From: Saprospiraceae bacterium
GTDB lineage: Bacteria > Bacteroidota > Bacteroidia > Chitinophagales > Saprospiraceae
Length of the DNA: 12,185 nucleotides
Assembly: GCA_014379065.1 (NCBI GenBank)
Contig: JACMMM010000513.1
Span: 1-12,185, forward strand
Direction of reading: 5' to 3'
The position numbers and the translations under genes were made by a program. The notes beneath the pieces were generated by a model, which saw nothing but the letters and a program-made list of their open reading frames with translations, did not search any database and had not been told where the DNA came from. Positions 1 through 7,087 of this stretch are shown here, one piece after another; position 1 is the first letter of the stretch, and each line of letters starts with the position of its first letter.

Positions 1-598
1 AGCCATTCAAGGTGTAGGCAATGGTGCCCAATTGGATTTCGGAAACAAAAATGCCCGCGCAACGGTCGTAGACCCAAATTTTGGTGGGGCAAACGGCGTC
101 GCAAGTAGCGAAGACGTAGACTCCCGTATTTGTAGGCGTGAAACTGTACCAAGCCTCCTCCGCCGAAGGGGTGGTATTGGCACCAAGACTTAGGTAAAGC
201 GGGCTAGCACAGGTGGTGCCCGGCGTACAGTTCAGTTCCACGCTTTCCGTTGCCCATTGAAAACTGCCGTTGAGGCGTTGATAAACAAGTGTATCATTTA
301 CAAAAAGGCGATACCAACCGTCCGGGAAAAGGCCACTTAAACCAGCCGAAATCGTAAATCTCACGCATTGATCTGCCGGCACACAGGCAATGAAAACATT
401 GGTAGCCGTGTCGTGCAGCACACCAGCACCATATTCTACGTCCCCATCAAGATTGGTAATTTTCCAACTAATATCACTAAAGTAGTTGTTATGATTGATT
501 TCTACCCGGACGGAATCTTGTCCCGGAGGACATTGCCCAGATGCCTCGAAGGAACCGAGCCCAAACAAAAGCGCGAGAAAAAGATTTGCTAATTTCAT
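1..598 (-). CDS. Secreted protein, N-terminal 199 residues (runs off left edge)
   Basis: Read by hand on the minus strand, this frame is open from an ATG at 598-596 to the window edge. The protein begins MKLANLFLALLFGLGSFEAS-GQ, a clear Sec signal peptide with likely cleavage near residues 20-22. Residues 23-115 are rich in Cys, Asp and Gly, with 'SWKITNLDGD' and 'GLFPDGWYRLFVND', a beta-sandwich pattern common in large T9SS-exported proteins of Saprospiria-type bacteria. From about residue 120, 'CASPLYLSLG...AEEAWYSFTPTNTGVYVF' followed by a Cys-containing 'D..CPTKIWVYDRC' resembles the bacterial pre-peptidase C-terminal (PPC) domain. The C-terminus lies outside the window, so the catalytic or sorting domain is unseen. 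It is transcribed divergently from the START-like gene at 893. Secretion is well supported; the function is unknown. Confidence 0.85.
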   Translation of the reverse strand, partial: MKLANLFLALLFGLGSFEASGQCPPGQDSVRVEINHNNYFSDISWKITNLDGDVEYGAGVLHDTATNVFIACVPADQCVRFTISAGLSGLFPDGWYRLFVNDTLVYQRLNGSFQWATESVELNCTPGTTCASPLYLSLGANTTPSAEEAWYSFTPTNTGVYVFATCDAVCPTKIWVYDRCAGIFVSEIQLGTIAYTLNG

Positions 599-892
599 AC
601 CAGAGGGGAAAATGATCTTTGAAAGCGGCTGCAAAGAACGTACAAAACAAGGCGCGAATGGGGCATTCCACAACGAAAAAAAACATTTGGTCGTTGATGG
701 GCAATTGACTCGCTTGGACTCATTTTTGCTGCCCAAGATGGGTGTTAAGATATTTGGATATTGGGATATTAAGATATTGGGCCGCAACGATTTTTAGAAA
801 TGGGTGTTTTGCATGGTCTTGTCCCTATGTCGGCTCATCATAATATCCCAATATCTTAACACCCTAGCACCACCATTTAAAACTAAATTTTT
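599..892. other. Divergent intergenic region
   Basis: These 294 bp separate the minus-strand secreted-protein gene from the plus-strand START-like gene, so promoters for both should lie here. I could not identify a convincing Bacteroidota promoter (TTTG...TAnnTTTG) on either strand. The main structure is the AT-rich inverted repeat at 740-864. Short open frames crossing the region show no recognisable protein character. Confidence 0.5.
740..864. repeat. AT-rich inverted repeat (ATATTGGGATATTAAG type)
   Basis: The right arm at 841-864 contains AATATCCCAATATCTTAAC followed by ACCC. Its reverse complement matches the left arm starting at 740 (GGGTGTTAAGATATTTGGA...) with one extra base in the left arm. 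The left arm also contains a second, partial copy of the motif (GGATATTAAGATATTGGG, 764-781). About 60-75 bp of unrelated sequence lies between the arms. It could be a small non-autonomous repeat or an intergenic hairpin; no coding capacity is seen. Confidence 0.6.
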
Positions 893-1540
893 ATGCCAAA
901 AAAAGTCTTGACACTCTTCTTGTTTGTAGGGTACTTCGCAAGTTCCTTGTTTGCCCAAAAAACCGATAGTTGGATATTAAAAAATGAAAAAGAGGGCGTA
1001 AAAGTTTATTATCGAAAAACCTCCGATATATATGAACTGAAACTTGTTACCTCGCTCAAAGTCAGTCTCTCTGGGCTGGTTACCCTCCTTTCAGAAGTGG
1101 ATAATTATCCCAAATGGGGCTATAAAGTGTCTGAGTCGCGAGAACTCAAAAAAGTATCGGATTGGGAAACCTACTACTATTCCCGTCTGGATTTCCCTTG
1201 GCCCTTGGACGACCGAGATATTGTAGTGCGCTCCAGGGTGGAACAGGATCCCGTCACTCGCCGGATCACCGCCACCAGCGTTGCAGTGCCCGATTATTTG
1301 CCAACAAACAAAAGCGTGGTGCGTATGCGCAATGCCCATACTACCTGGACACTCGTCCCTGGACTCGGAGGCTGGACTTATGTGGAATATTACATTTACT
1401 CCGACCCAGGCGGCAGCTTGCCCGATTGGCTCGTGAATATGGCCCTTGATGTAGGTCCCCGCGAGACCATCAAGAACATTCGTAGTTTTGTGCAGCAGGA
1501 GAAATATCAGAACATTAAATTAGCGCATTTGAAAGATTGA
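893..1540 (+). CDS. Exported START-domain-like lipid-binding protein
   Basis: The 215-residue protein has a Sec signal peptide (MPKKVLTLFLFVGYFASSLFA-Q, cleavage near residue 21-22), so it should act in the periplasm or outside the cell. The mature part reads as one START/SRPBCC hydrophobic-pocket domain: 'W.L..EKEGVKVYYRK' (27-42), 'LLSEVDNYPKWGYKV' (65-79), 'RLDFPWPLDDRDIVVRS' (98-114) and the C-terminal 'YSDPGGSLPDWLVNMAL' and 'GPRETIKNIRSFV' helix (169-200). 'FPWPLDDRD' and 'DPGG.LP.WL.N' are typical of the StAR-related bacterial family. Such proteins bind lipids or sterols; the ligand here is unknown. The next gene, dapB, is 72 bp downstream with a palindrome between, so co-transcription is possible but not evident. 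Confidence 0.85.
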   Translation: MPKKVLTLFLFVGYFASSLFAQKTDSWILKNEKEGVKVYYRKTSDIYELKLVTSLKVSLSGLVTLLSEVDNYPKWGYKVSESRELKKVSDWETYYYSRLDFPWPLDDRDIVVRSRVEQDPVTRRITATSVAVPDYLPTNKSVVRMRNAHTTWTLVPGLGGWTYVEYYIYSDPGGSLPDWLVNMALDVGPRETIKNIRSFVQQEKYQNIKLAHLKD

Positions 1541-1551
1541 TATCTGACATA

Positions 1552-1584
1552 AAACCTCGTAGGTTTTAAAAACCTACGAGGTTT
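1552..1584. repeat. 33-bp perfect palindrome (AAACCTCGTAGG type)
   Basis: AAACCTCGTAGGTTTT at 1552-1567 pairs perfectly with 1569-1584 around a one-base centre. It sits between the START-like gene and dapB. A clean T-tract does not follow, so it is better called a palindromic repeat than a terminator, although it could attenuate transcription. The same core (AAACCTATGAGGT) recurs as the ends of the inverted-repeat element at 11742-11980. Confidence 0.8.
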
Positions 1585-1612
1585 ACAACGCTCGTAAAAA
1601 AGTGATTAACGC

Positions 1613-2326
1613 ATGAAACTTGGTCTCTTCGGTTACGGCAAAATGGGCAAAGCGATTGAACAAGTCGCTGAAAAACAGGGCATTGAAATCGTCTGGCGCA
1701 TTCGCCGCGACGACTCACCTACGCCCGAGTTGCTGCGCCAAGCCGATGTTGCCATAGAATTCACCCGCCCCGAGGCTGCTTTTGAGAACGTGATGCTTTG
1801 CCTTCAAGCTGATCTCCCAGTGGTAAGCGGCACCACCGGCTGGCTCGGCCAACTTCCCGAGGCCAAAAAATACTGCATCGAAAACGACGGCACCATGCTC
1901 TGGGCCTCTAATTTTAGCGTCGGAGTCAACCTCTTTTTTGCCCTCAACCGCCGCCTCGCCCAACTCATGGCCACCCGGCCAGAATACGCCGCTTCCCTCA
2001 TTGAGACCCACCATATCCACAAACTCGACGCGCCGAGCGGTACCGCCCTTACCCTCGCCAACGAATTGATTCAAAATACTGATCGTTACACAGGCTGGTT
2101 GCTTGCACCTGAAATACCCGCCCCCGGCGAAATCCCCATCACCGCCATCCGCGAAGGCGAAGTGCCCGGTACGCACCTTGTGCGCTGGCAAAGTGAAGTG
2201 GATGAAATCAATATAGAGCACAAGGCGTATTCGCGTGCAGGCTTTGCGGCAGGGGCTGTTTTAGCTGCGCAATGGATCGTGGGCAAGCAGGGGGTATTTG
2301 GGATGGGAGATGTTTTGGGGCTGTGA
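1613..2326 (+). CDS. dapB: 4-hydroxy-tetrahydrodipicolinate reductase (DapB)
   Basis: The enzyme reduces 4-hydroxy-tetrahydrodipicolinate with NAD(P)H in the cytoplasmic lysine/meso-diaminopimelate pathway. The 237-residue product starts with a Rossmann segment containing the nucleotide-binding loop GYGKMG (7-12). It carries SGTTGW (72-77), ASNFSVGVN (98-106), and the family signature E-T-H-H-I-H-K-L-D-A-P-S-G-T-A (131-145), which includes the catalytic His133/His134 and Lys137 region and the PSGT substrate-binding loop. A further conserved stretch is R-EGEVPGTH (180-188). It is shorter than E. coli DapB (273 residues); a compact form is usual in Bacteroidota. The start ATG at 1613 places the Rossmann beta-strand directly at the N-terminus and fits the family. 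It is the only housekeeping gene here and shows no sign of damage. Confidence 0.97.
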   Translation: MKLGLFGYGKMGKAIEQVAEKQGIEIVWRIRRDDSPTPELLRQADVAIEFTRPEAAFENVMLCLQADLPVVSGTTGWLGQLPEAKKYCIENDGTMLWASNFSVGVNLFFALNRRLAQLMATRPEYAASLIETHHIHKLDAPSGTALTLANELIQNTDRYTGWLLAPEIPAPGEIPITAIREGEVPGTHLVRWQSEVDEINIEHKAYSRAGFAAGAVLAAQWIVGKQGVFGMGDVLGL

Positions 2327-2360
2327 AAATTTTGTTTGGATTCGATTCAGTCCGTGTTAA

Positions 2361-2540
2361 ATTTTTTCGATTCATTTGTTCGATGCCACAGCCAAGGCAA
2401 TCATGAATTCACTCGAACCTTTCTATTCCGCTACCGACCAATCGGTCACTATCCCAATAAGCTCACTACCTGTTGGCCTCTATTACGTCACCTTGCAATC
2501 TGAAGGCCGCACTTACAGCGGCAAATTTGTAAAGATGTAA
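2361..2540 (+). pseudogene. Orphan T9SS type A sorting-domain fragment (gene remnant)
   Basis: The frame ending at TAA 2538-2540 translates, from just after an in-frame stop at 2358-2360, to a stretch with 'SIHLFDATAKAI', 'SVTIPISSLPVGLYYVTL' and 'GRTYSGKFVKM'. This matches the last about 55 residues of a T9SS type A C-terminal domain: V.VFDA.GR, then .LP.G.Y.V.L, then G...GKFVK. The intact downstream gene has the same ending at its own C-terminus ('SVSVFDAVGR', 'LPAGVYFVLV', 'WSGKFVKE'). No signal peptide or gene body precedes it; dapB ends at 2326. An internal ATG at 2403 would give a 45-residue peptide with no signal peptide. The simplest reading is the tail of a T9SS cargo gene whose body was deleted. 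Confidence 0.75.
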
Positions 2541-2553
2541 CTAATTTGATGCC

Positions 2554-2586
2554 GGGCTCGCAACAGAGCGAGCCTGACGTTTTTTT
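2554..2586 (+). terminator. Rho-independent-like terminator
   Basis: GGCTCGC at 2555-2561 pairs with GCGAGCC at 2568-2574 across a six-base loop, extended by a G-T pair, and a run of seven T follows at 2580-2586. It lies 13 bp after the stop codon of the sorting-domain remnant, as expected for the terminator of the lost gene. It also argues that the gene at 2609 starts after this hairpin. Confidence 0.7.
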
Positions 2587-2608
2587 AATTCACAACGTAG
2601 TTATAGGT

Positions 2609-4000
2609 ATGAAAAAATTAGTTTTATTTATCTTGCTCTGGACTATCGCCTGCCAACTTTTTTCCCAAAACTGGGGGCAAGTGGGGGCTATCAATAATAC
2701 GCCCAGCGGAATGCTCAACGATACCGTTTCGGGGCTGCTCTACCTCGCAGGCAACTTTCGCTTTAACGGCGTTGATACCGTGGACGGTTTTTGTGCGTAT
2801 GACGGCTCATCTTTCACTTCTTTTGGGCGGAGATTTGATTGTGTTAGTTATGGGTGTGACCCTGCCTTTATGGTTGCCCGCTATAATGGACAACTATTTC
2901 TAAGCGGGCCAGGCTTGACAATTATTGACGGAGTGGATGTGAAAGGCATTGGCCAGTGGAACGGGGCAGAGTGGTCGGCTGGGATGCTCGGGCTTTATAA
3001 ACACGAAAATGACAGTAATCCATATTTAGACAATTACTGTATTCGTGATGGAGTTTTTTACGGAGTTGGTCTTTTTAGAACAGCTGAAGGAGATACCTGT
3101 AATTCGGTGGCTTATTGGAATGGTCAAAAATGGACCGGACTTGACTTTTTACCTTACTCTGATAATTCGTTGCCAAGGGTAACGAGTGTAATTTTTTATC
3201 AAAACCAATTGTATGTCGGCGGTAATTTTTCTTGGGCACAAAGTGGTGGCGCTGACATCGCTCGACTCGATAGCACGGGCTGGCATATGGTGGGTGGGGG
3301 GCTCAAAGGGGGGCTTTCATTTGTGTCAGATATGCAGGTTTACGAAGGAGAACTATACATCTGTGGCTACTTCCGCAAAGCAGACGGCAATCTGGGCAAC
3401 AAGATCATGCGCTGGGATGGCCAGCAATGGAAGGAAGTGGGGGCCGGATTTTGCTCGCCCAACGTCATACCGCGTAAAATGATGGTATATGATGGCAAGT
3501 TATATGTGGTGGGTATCTTTGATTGCGTGGATAACGACCTCTTAGTCAGTAATATCGCCACTTGGGACGGCGAACGCTGGTGCAGTTTTGGCAACAGCTA
3601 TTTTAACAACACGATATTATACATCGCCGAATACAAAGGAGAAATCTATGTCGGCGGTGGCTTTACGGAAGTGGACGGCCAACCCTGCCGCTTTTTTGCC
3701 AAGTGGGTGGGCGACCACTCTACGGATACCTGCTCCGAACCCATCTCCGCTGCACCGGAGCCAAAAGGCGAGGGCTTTAGCCTATGGCCTAATCCCGTCC
3801 GTGACATACTTCAGTTGATTGCCCCGTCGCCTGTGGAATCGGTTTCGGTCTTTGACGCTGTGGGCAGGACCGTAATACGGTCGGAAGAGAGGGGTGTCGC
3901 ACGTACTTCGGTAGTGGTTAAGCATTTGCCGGCAGGGGTGTATTTTGTTTTGGTGCGGGCGGGTGGGAAGGTTTGGAGCGGGAAGTTTGTAAAGGAGTAA
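2609..4000 (+). CDS. Secreted beta-propeller-like repeat protein with T9SS sorting domain
   Basis: I place the start at 2609, not at the in-frame ATG 2546. From 2609 the 463-residue product begins with a Sec signal peptide (MKKLVLFILLWTIACQLFS-Q), whereas 2546 lies next to the upstream terminator hairpin and would bury that signal. The body has about seven repeats of the form '(L/I)Y-x-x-G-x-F ... N-x-I-A-x-W-D-G-x-x-W': strands at residues 44, 96, 149, 201 (LYVGGNF), 249 (LYICGYF), 298 (LYVVGIF) and 346 (IYVGGGF), with WDG/WNG motifs between. Seven repeats suggest a seven-bladed propeller of a Kelch/Rax2-like kind, but the family is not certain. Residues 390-463 (SLWPNPVRDIL, FDAVGR, LPAGVYFVLV, SGKFVKE) are a T9SS type A domain. 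It is probably a surface or secreted binding protein; no catalytic residues are recognised. Confidence 0.88.
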   Translation: MKKLVLFILLWTIACQLFSQNWGQVGAINNTPSGMLNDTVSGLLYLAGNFRFNGVDTVDGFCAYDGSSFTSFGRRFDCVSYGCDPAFMVARYNGQLFLSGPGLTIIDGVDVKGIGQWNGAEWSAGMLGLYKHENDSNPYLDNYCIRDGVFYGVGLFRTAEGDTCNSVAYWNGQKWTGLDFLPYSDNSLPRVTSVIFYQNQLYVGGNFSWAQSGGADIARLDSTGWHMVGGGLKGGLSFVSDMQVYEGELYICGYFRKADGNLGNKIMRWDGQQWKEVGAGFCSPNVIPRKMMVYDGKLYVVGIFDCVDNDLLVSNIATWDGERWCSFGNSYFNNTILYIAEYKGEIYVGGGFTEVDGQPCRFFAKWVGDHSTDTCSEPISAAPEPKGEGFSLWPNPVRDILQLIAPSPVESVSVFDAVGRTVIRSEERGVARTSVVVKHLPAGVYFVLVRAGGKVWSGKFVKE

Positions 4001-4040
4001 GGCTTAGCCAATATCAAACATAAGTTCTACTGCTACAATC

Positions 4041-4067
4041 GGCGGCACGGTTCATTGCCCTGCCGCC
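4041..4067. other. Short GC hairpin downstream of the propeller gene
   Basis: GGCGGCA at 4041-4047 pairs with TGCCGCC at 4061-4067. The following TATTTGCTTTG is T-rich but not a clean T-run, so this is only a weak terminator candidate for the gene ending at 4000. Confidence 0.35.
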
Positions 4068-4077
4068 TATTTGCTTT

Positions 4078-4131
4078 GAAATTCTTTCCTGATTCAAAGC
4101 GATCTTTCCTTCTATTTTTTGAATCTTGCTG
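4078..4131 (+). promoter_or_regulatory. Conserved upstream block, copy 1
   Basis: This 54-bp block, beginning GAAATTCTTTCC and ending TTTTTGAATCTTGCTG, aligns without gaps to 7026-7079 upstream of the second peptidase paralog; 44 of 54 positions match by hand count. Conservation of non-coding sequence in both copies suggests it was duplicated with the gene and may hold the promoter or leader. I could not assign -33 and -7 elements with confidence. Confidence 0.45.
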
Positions 4132-4212
4132 AATGTTTCGTCATTGATCGTCATTGGGGTCGTGAGCATAATGACTAATGACCCAATGACGATCATTGAC
4201 GAAACATCCAGC
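4128..4212. repeat. Imperfect 34-bp inverted repeat made of GTCATT/AATGAC words
   Basis: The left arm at 4128-4161 (GCTGAATGTTTCGTCATTGA...) and the right arm at 4180-4212 (...CATTGACGAAACATCCAGC) pair with two mismatches and one indel around an 18-base loop. The structure sits between the conserved upstream block and the start codon at 4239, so it would form a long stem in the 5' untranslated RNA if transcribed. It is the short counterpart of the array at 7088-7329. Confidence 0.8.
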
Positions 4213-4238
4213 ATTCACTCACCACCAACCGCTTTCAC

Positions 4239-6905
4239 ATGAGATTATTTTTTACCTTCCTGCTCTCTTTCTTTTTCCTGACTTTCAATGCTTTACAAGC
4301 ACAAGTCTCCAAGGATGTAACGGTGCCCCTGTCGGCTACCATCACCATTGGCCCTGCGAGTGTAATCCTTAATTGGCCAAACACTGGCAATGCCGGTTTA
4401 CTCGTGCGGCGCAGGACCAAAGGACAGGGCAACACCGCCTGGCAACAGATCCTAAACGTGTCCAACTCTAACCTTACCAGCCTGACGGACAACAACTTGA
4501 CGGCAGGTCAGATTTATGAGTACTCGATACTGCGAATCATCAACGGCCTCAATGCTTATGGCTTTGCCCACGTAGCCATCAATGCCAACCCGGTAGACAG
4601 CCGGGGAAAAATCCTGATTTTCGTGGACTCGACGACTGCCGATGCTCTGGGCGTGGAACTCGTCCGCTTGAAAAATGATATGCGCGGCGATGGCTGGTGG
4701 CCTATTCCTTTCCATACCGGGCCTTCTTCTACGGTGCAATCCATTAAAAGTCAAATCATTACTTCCTACAACGCTGACCCCACCAACGTGAAAGCCGTGT
4801 TGTTGCTCGGTACTGTGCCCATTCCTTATTCGGGCAATGCGGCTTGGGACGGCCATCCAGATCACCAGGGTGCATGGCCTTCGGATGCGTATTATGCCGA
4901 CGTGAACGGCAACTGGACCGATGTTTCGGTGAGCAACATCACCCCAGGCCGCGATGCCAACAAAAATATACCCGGAGATGGCAAATTTGACCAAATTTAT
5001 TTGCCCTCCGTCGCTGAACTGCAAATAGGTCGTGTGGATTTCCGCCACATCAATGCCGCCGCCTTTGGCGCAGCGGATCAGATCGCGCTGATGAAACGGT
5101 ATTTGGACAAAGACCACAATTGGCGCATCGGCGATTATACCGTGGAAAACAAGGCCCTGGTGGACGACAATTTTGGCTATTTCGGTGGCGAAGCTTTTGG
5201 TTCCAATGGCTTTCGGAATGCTTACCCCTTGGTCGGCGAGGCCAATATTGTGGAGACTGATTTTTTTGATGGGACCGAAACCCAAAGCTACCTGCTAGGA
5301 TACGGCTGTGGGGGCGGAAACTACAACGGAGCGGGTGGGGTAGGCTCCAGTTCAAACTTTGCGACGGATTCGATCAACATCGTTTTCTCCAATCTTTTTG
5401 GCTCCTATTTTGGCGACTGGGACTATGAGAGCGATCCGTTTATGCCTTCGGCATTGGCCTCTCGCGGGGGCATACTGACATGCTCTTGGGCAGGCAGGCC
5501 GCACTGGTTCAACCAGGCACTTGCCTCCGGCGAAACCATTGGATACTGCAACAAGGAGACGATGAATGCGCAGCTCAACGCTGCTTATCCGCCCTCTTCT
5601 GGCAAAGGTGGCGCACATGTGGCCTTGCTCGGTGATCCTACCCTCCGCGCTCACATATTGAAACCCGCCACCAATCTGACGCTTTCCAGTCTTAATTGTC
5701 AAAGTGTTGAACTCAGCTGGACGGCCTCGGCGGACACTGTAGCTGGCTATCACATCTACCGCGCCCCAGCGCAAGATGGGCCTTATACGCGGCTGACGAC
5801 TACTCCTGTTGCAAGCACTACTTACACGGACAATAGTCCCGTTCAAGGCACGCTGTTTTATCAAGTGAGAGCCATTAGAAACGTTACTTCTCCAGGGGGC
5901 GGCACGTATGCGAACAATGCCATTGGGCCGATTAAGTCAATTGAGTATGTGCAGTTGCCCCTTTTGTCAACTTTTGAGGCTCCCTTGGTAGATTGCGATG
6001 GATCATTCTCGATTTGTGCGAATCCAAGCGGAGGAACAGCTCCTTACACTTACCTATGGTCAAATAGCAGTACCGCTAATTGCGCAACTTTCAATGGGTC
6101 AAATACAATTGGCGTAACCGTATCCGATGCCATCGGTTGTAGTTTTCAAAATACACAGACGGTCAACGCAGCTCCGCCGCTTTCCGATCCAGTATTCACC
6201 TTTACAGATAATTGTAATGGTGGATACGTCATTTGCCTTTCGGTTACAGGAGGATCGCCGCCCTACATGATTGCTTGGACAGATGGCGGCACAAGTGATT
6301 GTACAACAGTTGGTGGTGGCATAGTAAGTGAAATAGGTGCAACAGTGACCGATGAAGCAGGCTGTACAGTGGTAGTACCTAACTTTATCGTCAACCATCC
6401 TGCCCCTCCTCCGACACTTTCCACTACCATAATGAATGAATCCGCGCCCAATGCGCACGATGGTTCGATAACCCTATTTGTTAATCCCTCTTTTCCATCC
6501 TATCAATACTTGTGGAGCAATGGCGCAACTACGAAAGATATTTCAGGGTTGGCTGGTGGCATTTACACCTGTACAGTTACCAGTCCGAGTGGTTGCACAA
6601 AGGCCATTTCGGCAACAGTAACCACTACCTCCGATACTGAAGAATCAGTACTGTTCCAGCAACTCCAGCTTTCACCTAATCCTAACAAGGGTTTCGCCTT
6701 GCTCTCGTTGAAACTACACCAATCCGCTACGCTCCGCGTCGAAATCCGCGATTGGGCCGGGCGCTTGATTTGGGAAAACCCGATAGTAGAAACCGATGCG
6801 CTGAACCTTCCCATTGATCTCACCCAAAGCCCTGCCGGGATGTACACGGTTGCGATTTGGGTTGAAAATCAGGTTTTTGTGCGAAAATTGACGGTAGTTA
6901 GATAA
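4239..6905 (+). CDS. C25 (gingipain-like) T9SS surface protein, paralog 1
   Basis: The 888-residue product has, in order: a signal peptide (1-22, ending NALQA-Q); a beta-rich Fn3-like N-terminal domain (about 25-117); a caspase-fold peptidase C25-like domain (123-470) with 'GKILIFVDSTTADALG', 'VKAVLLLGTVPIPYSG', 'WPSDAYYADVNGNW', 'ELQIGRVDFRH', 'NLFGSYFGDWDYESDP' and 'ILTCSWAGRPHW'; an Fn3 domain (480-568, 'LSWTASADTVAGYHIYRA'); two PKD/SprB-like units (about 575-725); a SprB repeat (735-795, 'NAHDGSI...YLWSNGATT..ISGLAGGIYT'); and a T9SS type A sorting domain (805-888, 'LSPNPNKG', 'SPAGMYTVAIWV'). Cys415 aligns by eye with the catalytic Cys of C25. The residue at the His position is Phe391, so activity is uncertain. 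It is about 40% shorter than paralog 2, which begins 453 bp downstream. Confidence 0.88.
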   Translation: MRLFFTFLLSFFFLTFNALQAQVSKDVTVPLSATITIGPASVILNWPNTGNAGLLVRRRTKGQGNTAWQQILNVSNSNLTSLTDNNLTAGQIYEYSILRIINGLNAYGFAHVAINANPVDSRGKILIFVDSTTADALGVELVRLKNDMRGDGWWPIPFHTGPSSTVQSIKSQIITSYNADPTNVKAVLLLGTVPIPYSGNAAWDGHPDHQGAWPSDAYYADVNGNWTDVSVSNITPGRDANKNIPGDGKFDQIYLPSVAELQIGRVDFRHINAAAFGAADQIALMKRYLDKDHNWRIGDYTVENKALVDDNFGYFGGEAFGSNGFRNAYPLVGEANIVETDFFDGTETQSYLLGYGCGGGNYNGAGGVGSSSNFATDSINIVFSNLFGSYFGDWDYESDPFMPSALASRGGILTCSWAGRPHWFNQALASGETIGYCNKETMNAQLNAAYPPSSGKGGAHVALLGDPTLRAHILKPATNLTLSSLNCQSVELSWTASADTVAGYHIYRAPAQDGPYTRLTTTPVASTTYTDNSPVQGTLFYQVRAIRNVTSPGGGTYANNAIGPIKSIEYVQLPLLSTFEAPLVDCDGSFSICANPSGGTAPYTYLWSNSSTANCATFNGSNTIGVTVSDAIGCSFQNTQTVNAAPPLSDPVFTFTDNCNGGYVICLSVTGGSPPYMIAWTDGGTSDCTTVGGGIVSEIGATVTDEAGCTVVVPNFIVNHPAPPPTLSTTIMNESAPNAHDGSITLFVNPSFPSYQYLWSNGATTKDISGLAGGIYTCTVTSPSGCTKAISATVTTTSDTEESVLFQQLQLSPNPNKGFALLSLKLHQSATLRVEIRDWAGRLIWENPIVETDALNLPIDLTQSPAGMYTVAIWVENQVFVRKLTVVR

Positions 6906-6930
6906 AGGGAGTTTAGTGTGGGCAAGGTTT

Positions 6931-6984
6931 GTCGCCATAGCCGCGTAGTCCCAAGTAAACTCGGGACTACGCGGCTATAGTGAC
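6931..6984. repeat. Long perfect-stem hairpin (CCGCGTAGTCCC type)
   Basis: ATAGCCGCGTAGTCCC at 6937-6952 pairs perfectly with 6963-6978. The stem extends outward to 6931/6984 with one G-T pair and one mismatch. The loop is ten bases and no T-tract follows. It lies 25 bp after the stop of paralog 1. It looks like a REP-type intergenic palindrome that might also stop transcription or protect the 3' end. Confidence 0.75.
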
Positions 6985-7025
6985 AATGTAGCATTGGCTA
7001 TATTAGGCTGATATTGGCGGACTAT

Positions 7026-7079
7026 GAAATTCTTTCCCCATTGAAAGCAGCATTTCCCTCAAATTTTTGAATCTTGCTG
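7026..7079 (+). promoter_or_regulatory. Conserved upstream block, copy 2
   Basis: This is the partner of 4078-4131, with the same length, the same ends (GAAATTCTTTCC and GAATCTTGCTG) and 44 of 54 identical bases. Here it is followed by the expanded GTCATT/AATGAC array rather than the single hairpin. It may contain the promoter of paralog 2, which is inference from conservation alone. Confidence 0.45.
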
Positions 7080-7087
7080 GCCGATTT

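Noticed and set aside
495..797. Plus-strand 100-codon open frame
   Set aside because: It overlaps the signal-peptide end of the minus-strand secreted gene and then runs through the inverted repeat. It has no recognisable protein pattern.
1552..1584. Terminator for the START-like gene
   Set aside because: The palindrome is perfect but AT-rich and lacks a following T-run, and the same core recurs elsewhere as repeat ends. It is recorded as a repeat instead.
1715..2221. Minus-strand 168-codon open frame
   Set aside because: It is a shadow antisense to dapB, whose motifs leave no doubt about the coding strand.
2546..2608. Upstream in-frame ATG extending the propeller protein by 21 residues
   Set aside because: It overlaps the terminator hairpin and would hide a clear signal peptide beginning at 2609.
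4452..5285. Minus-strand 277-codon open frame
   Set aside because: It is antisense to the conserved peptidase domain of paralog 1. A matching minus frame in paralog 2 simply reflects shared codons, and the translation shows no family features.
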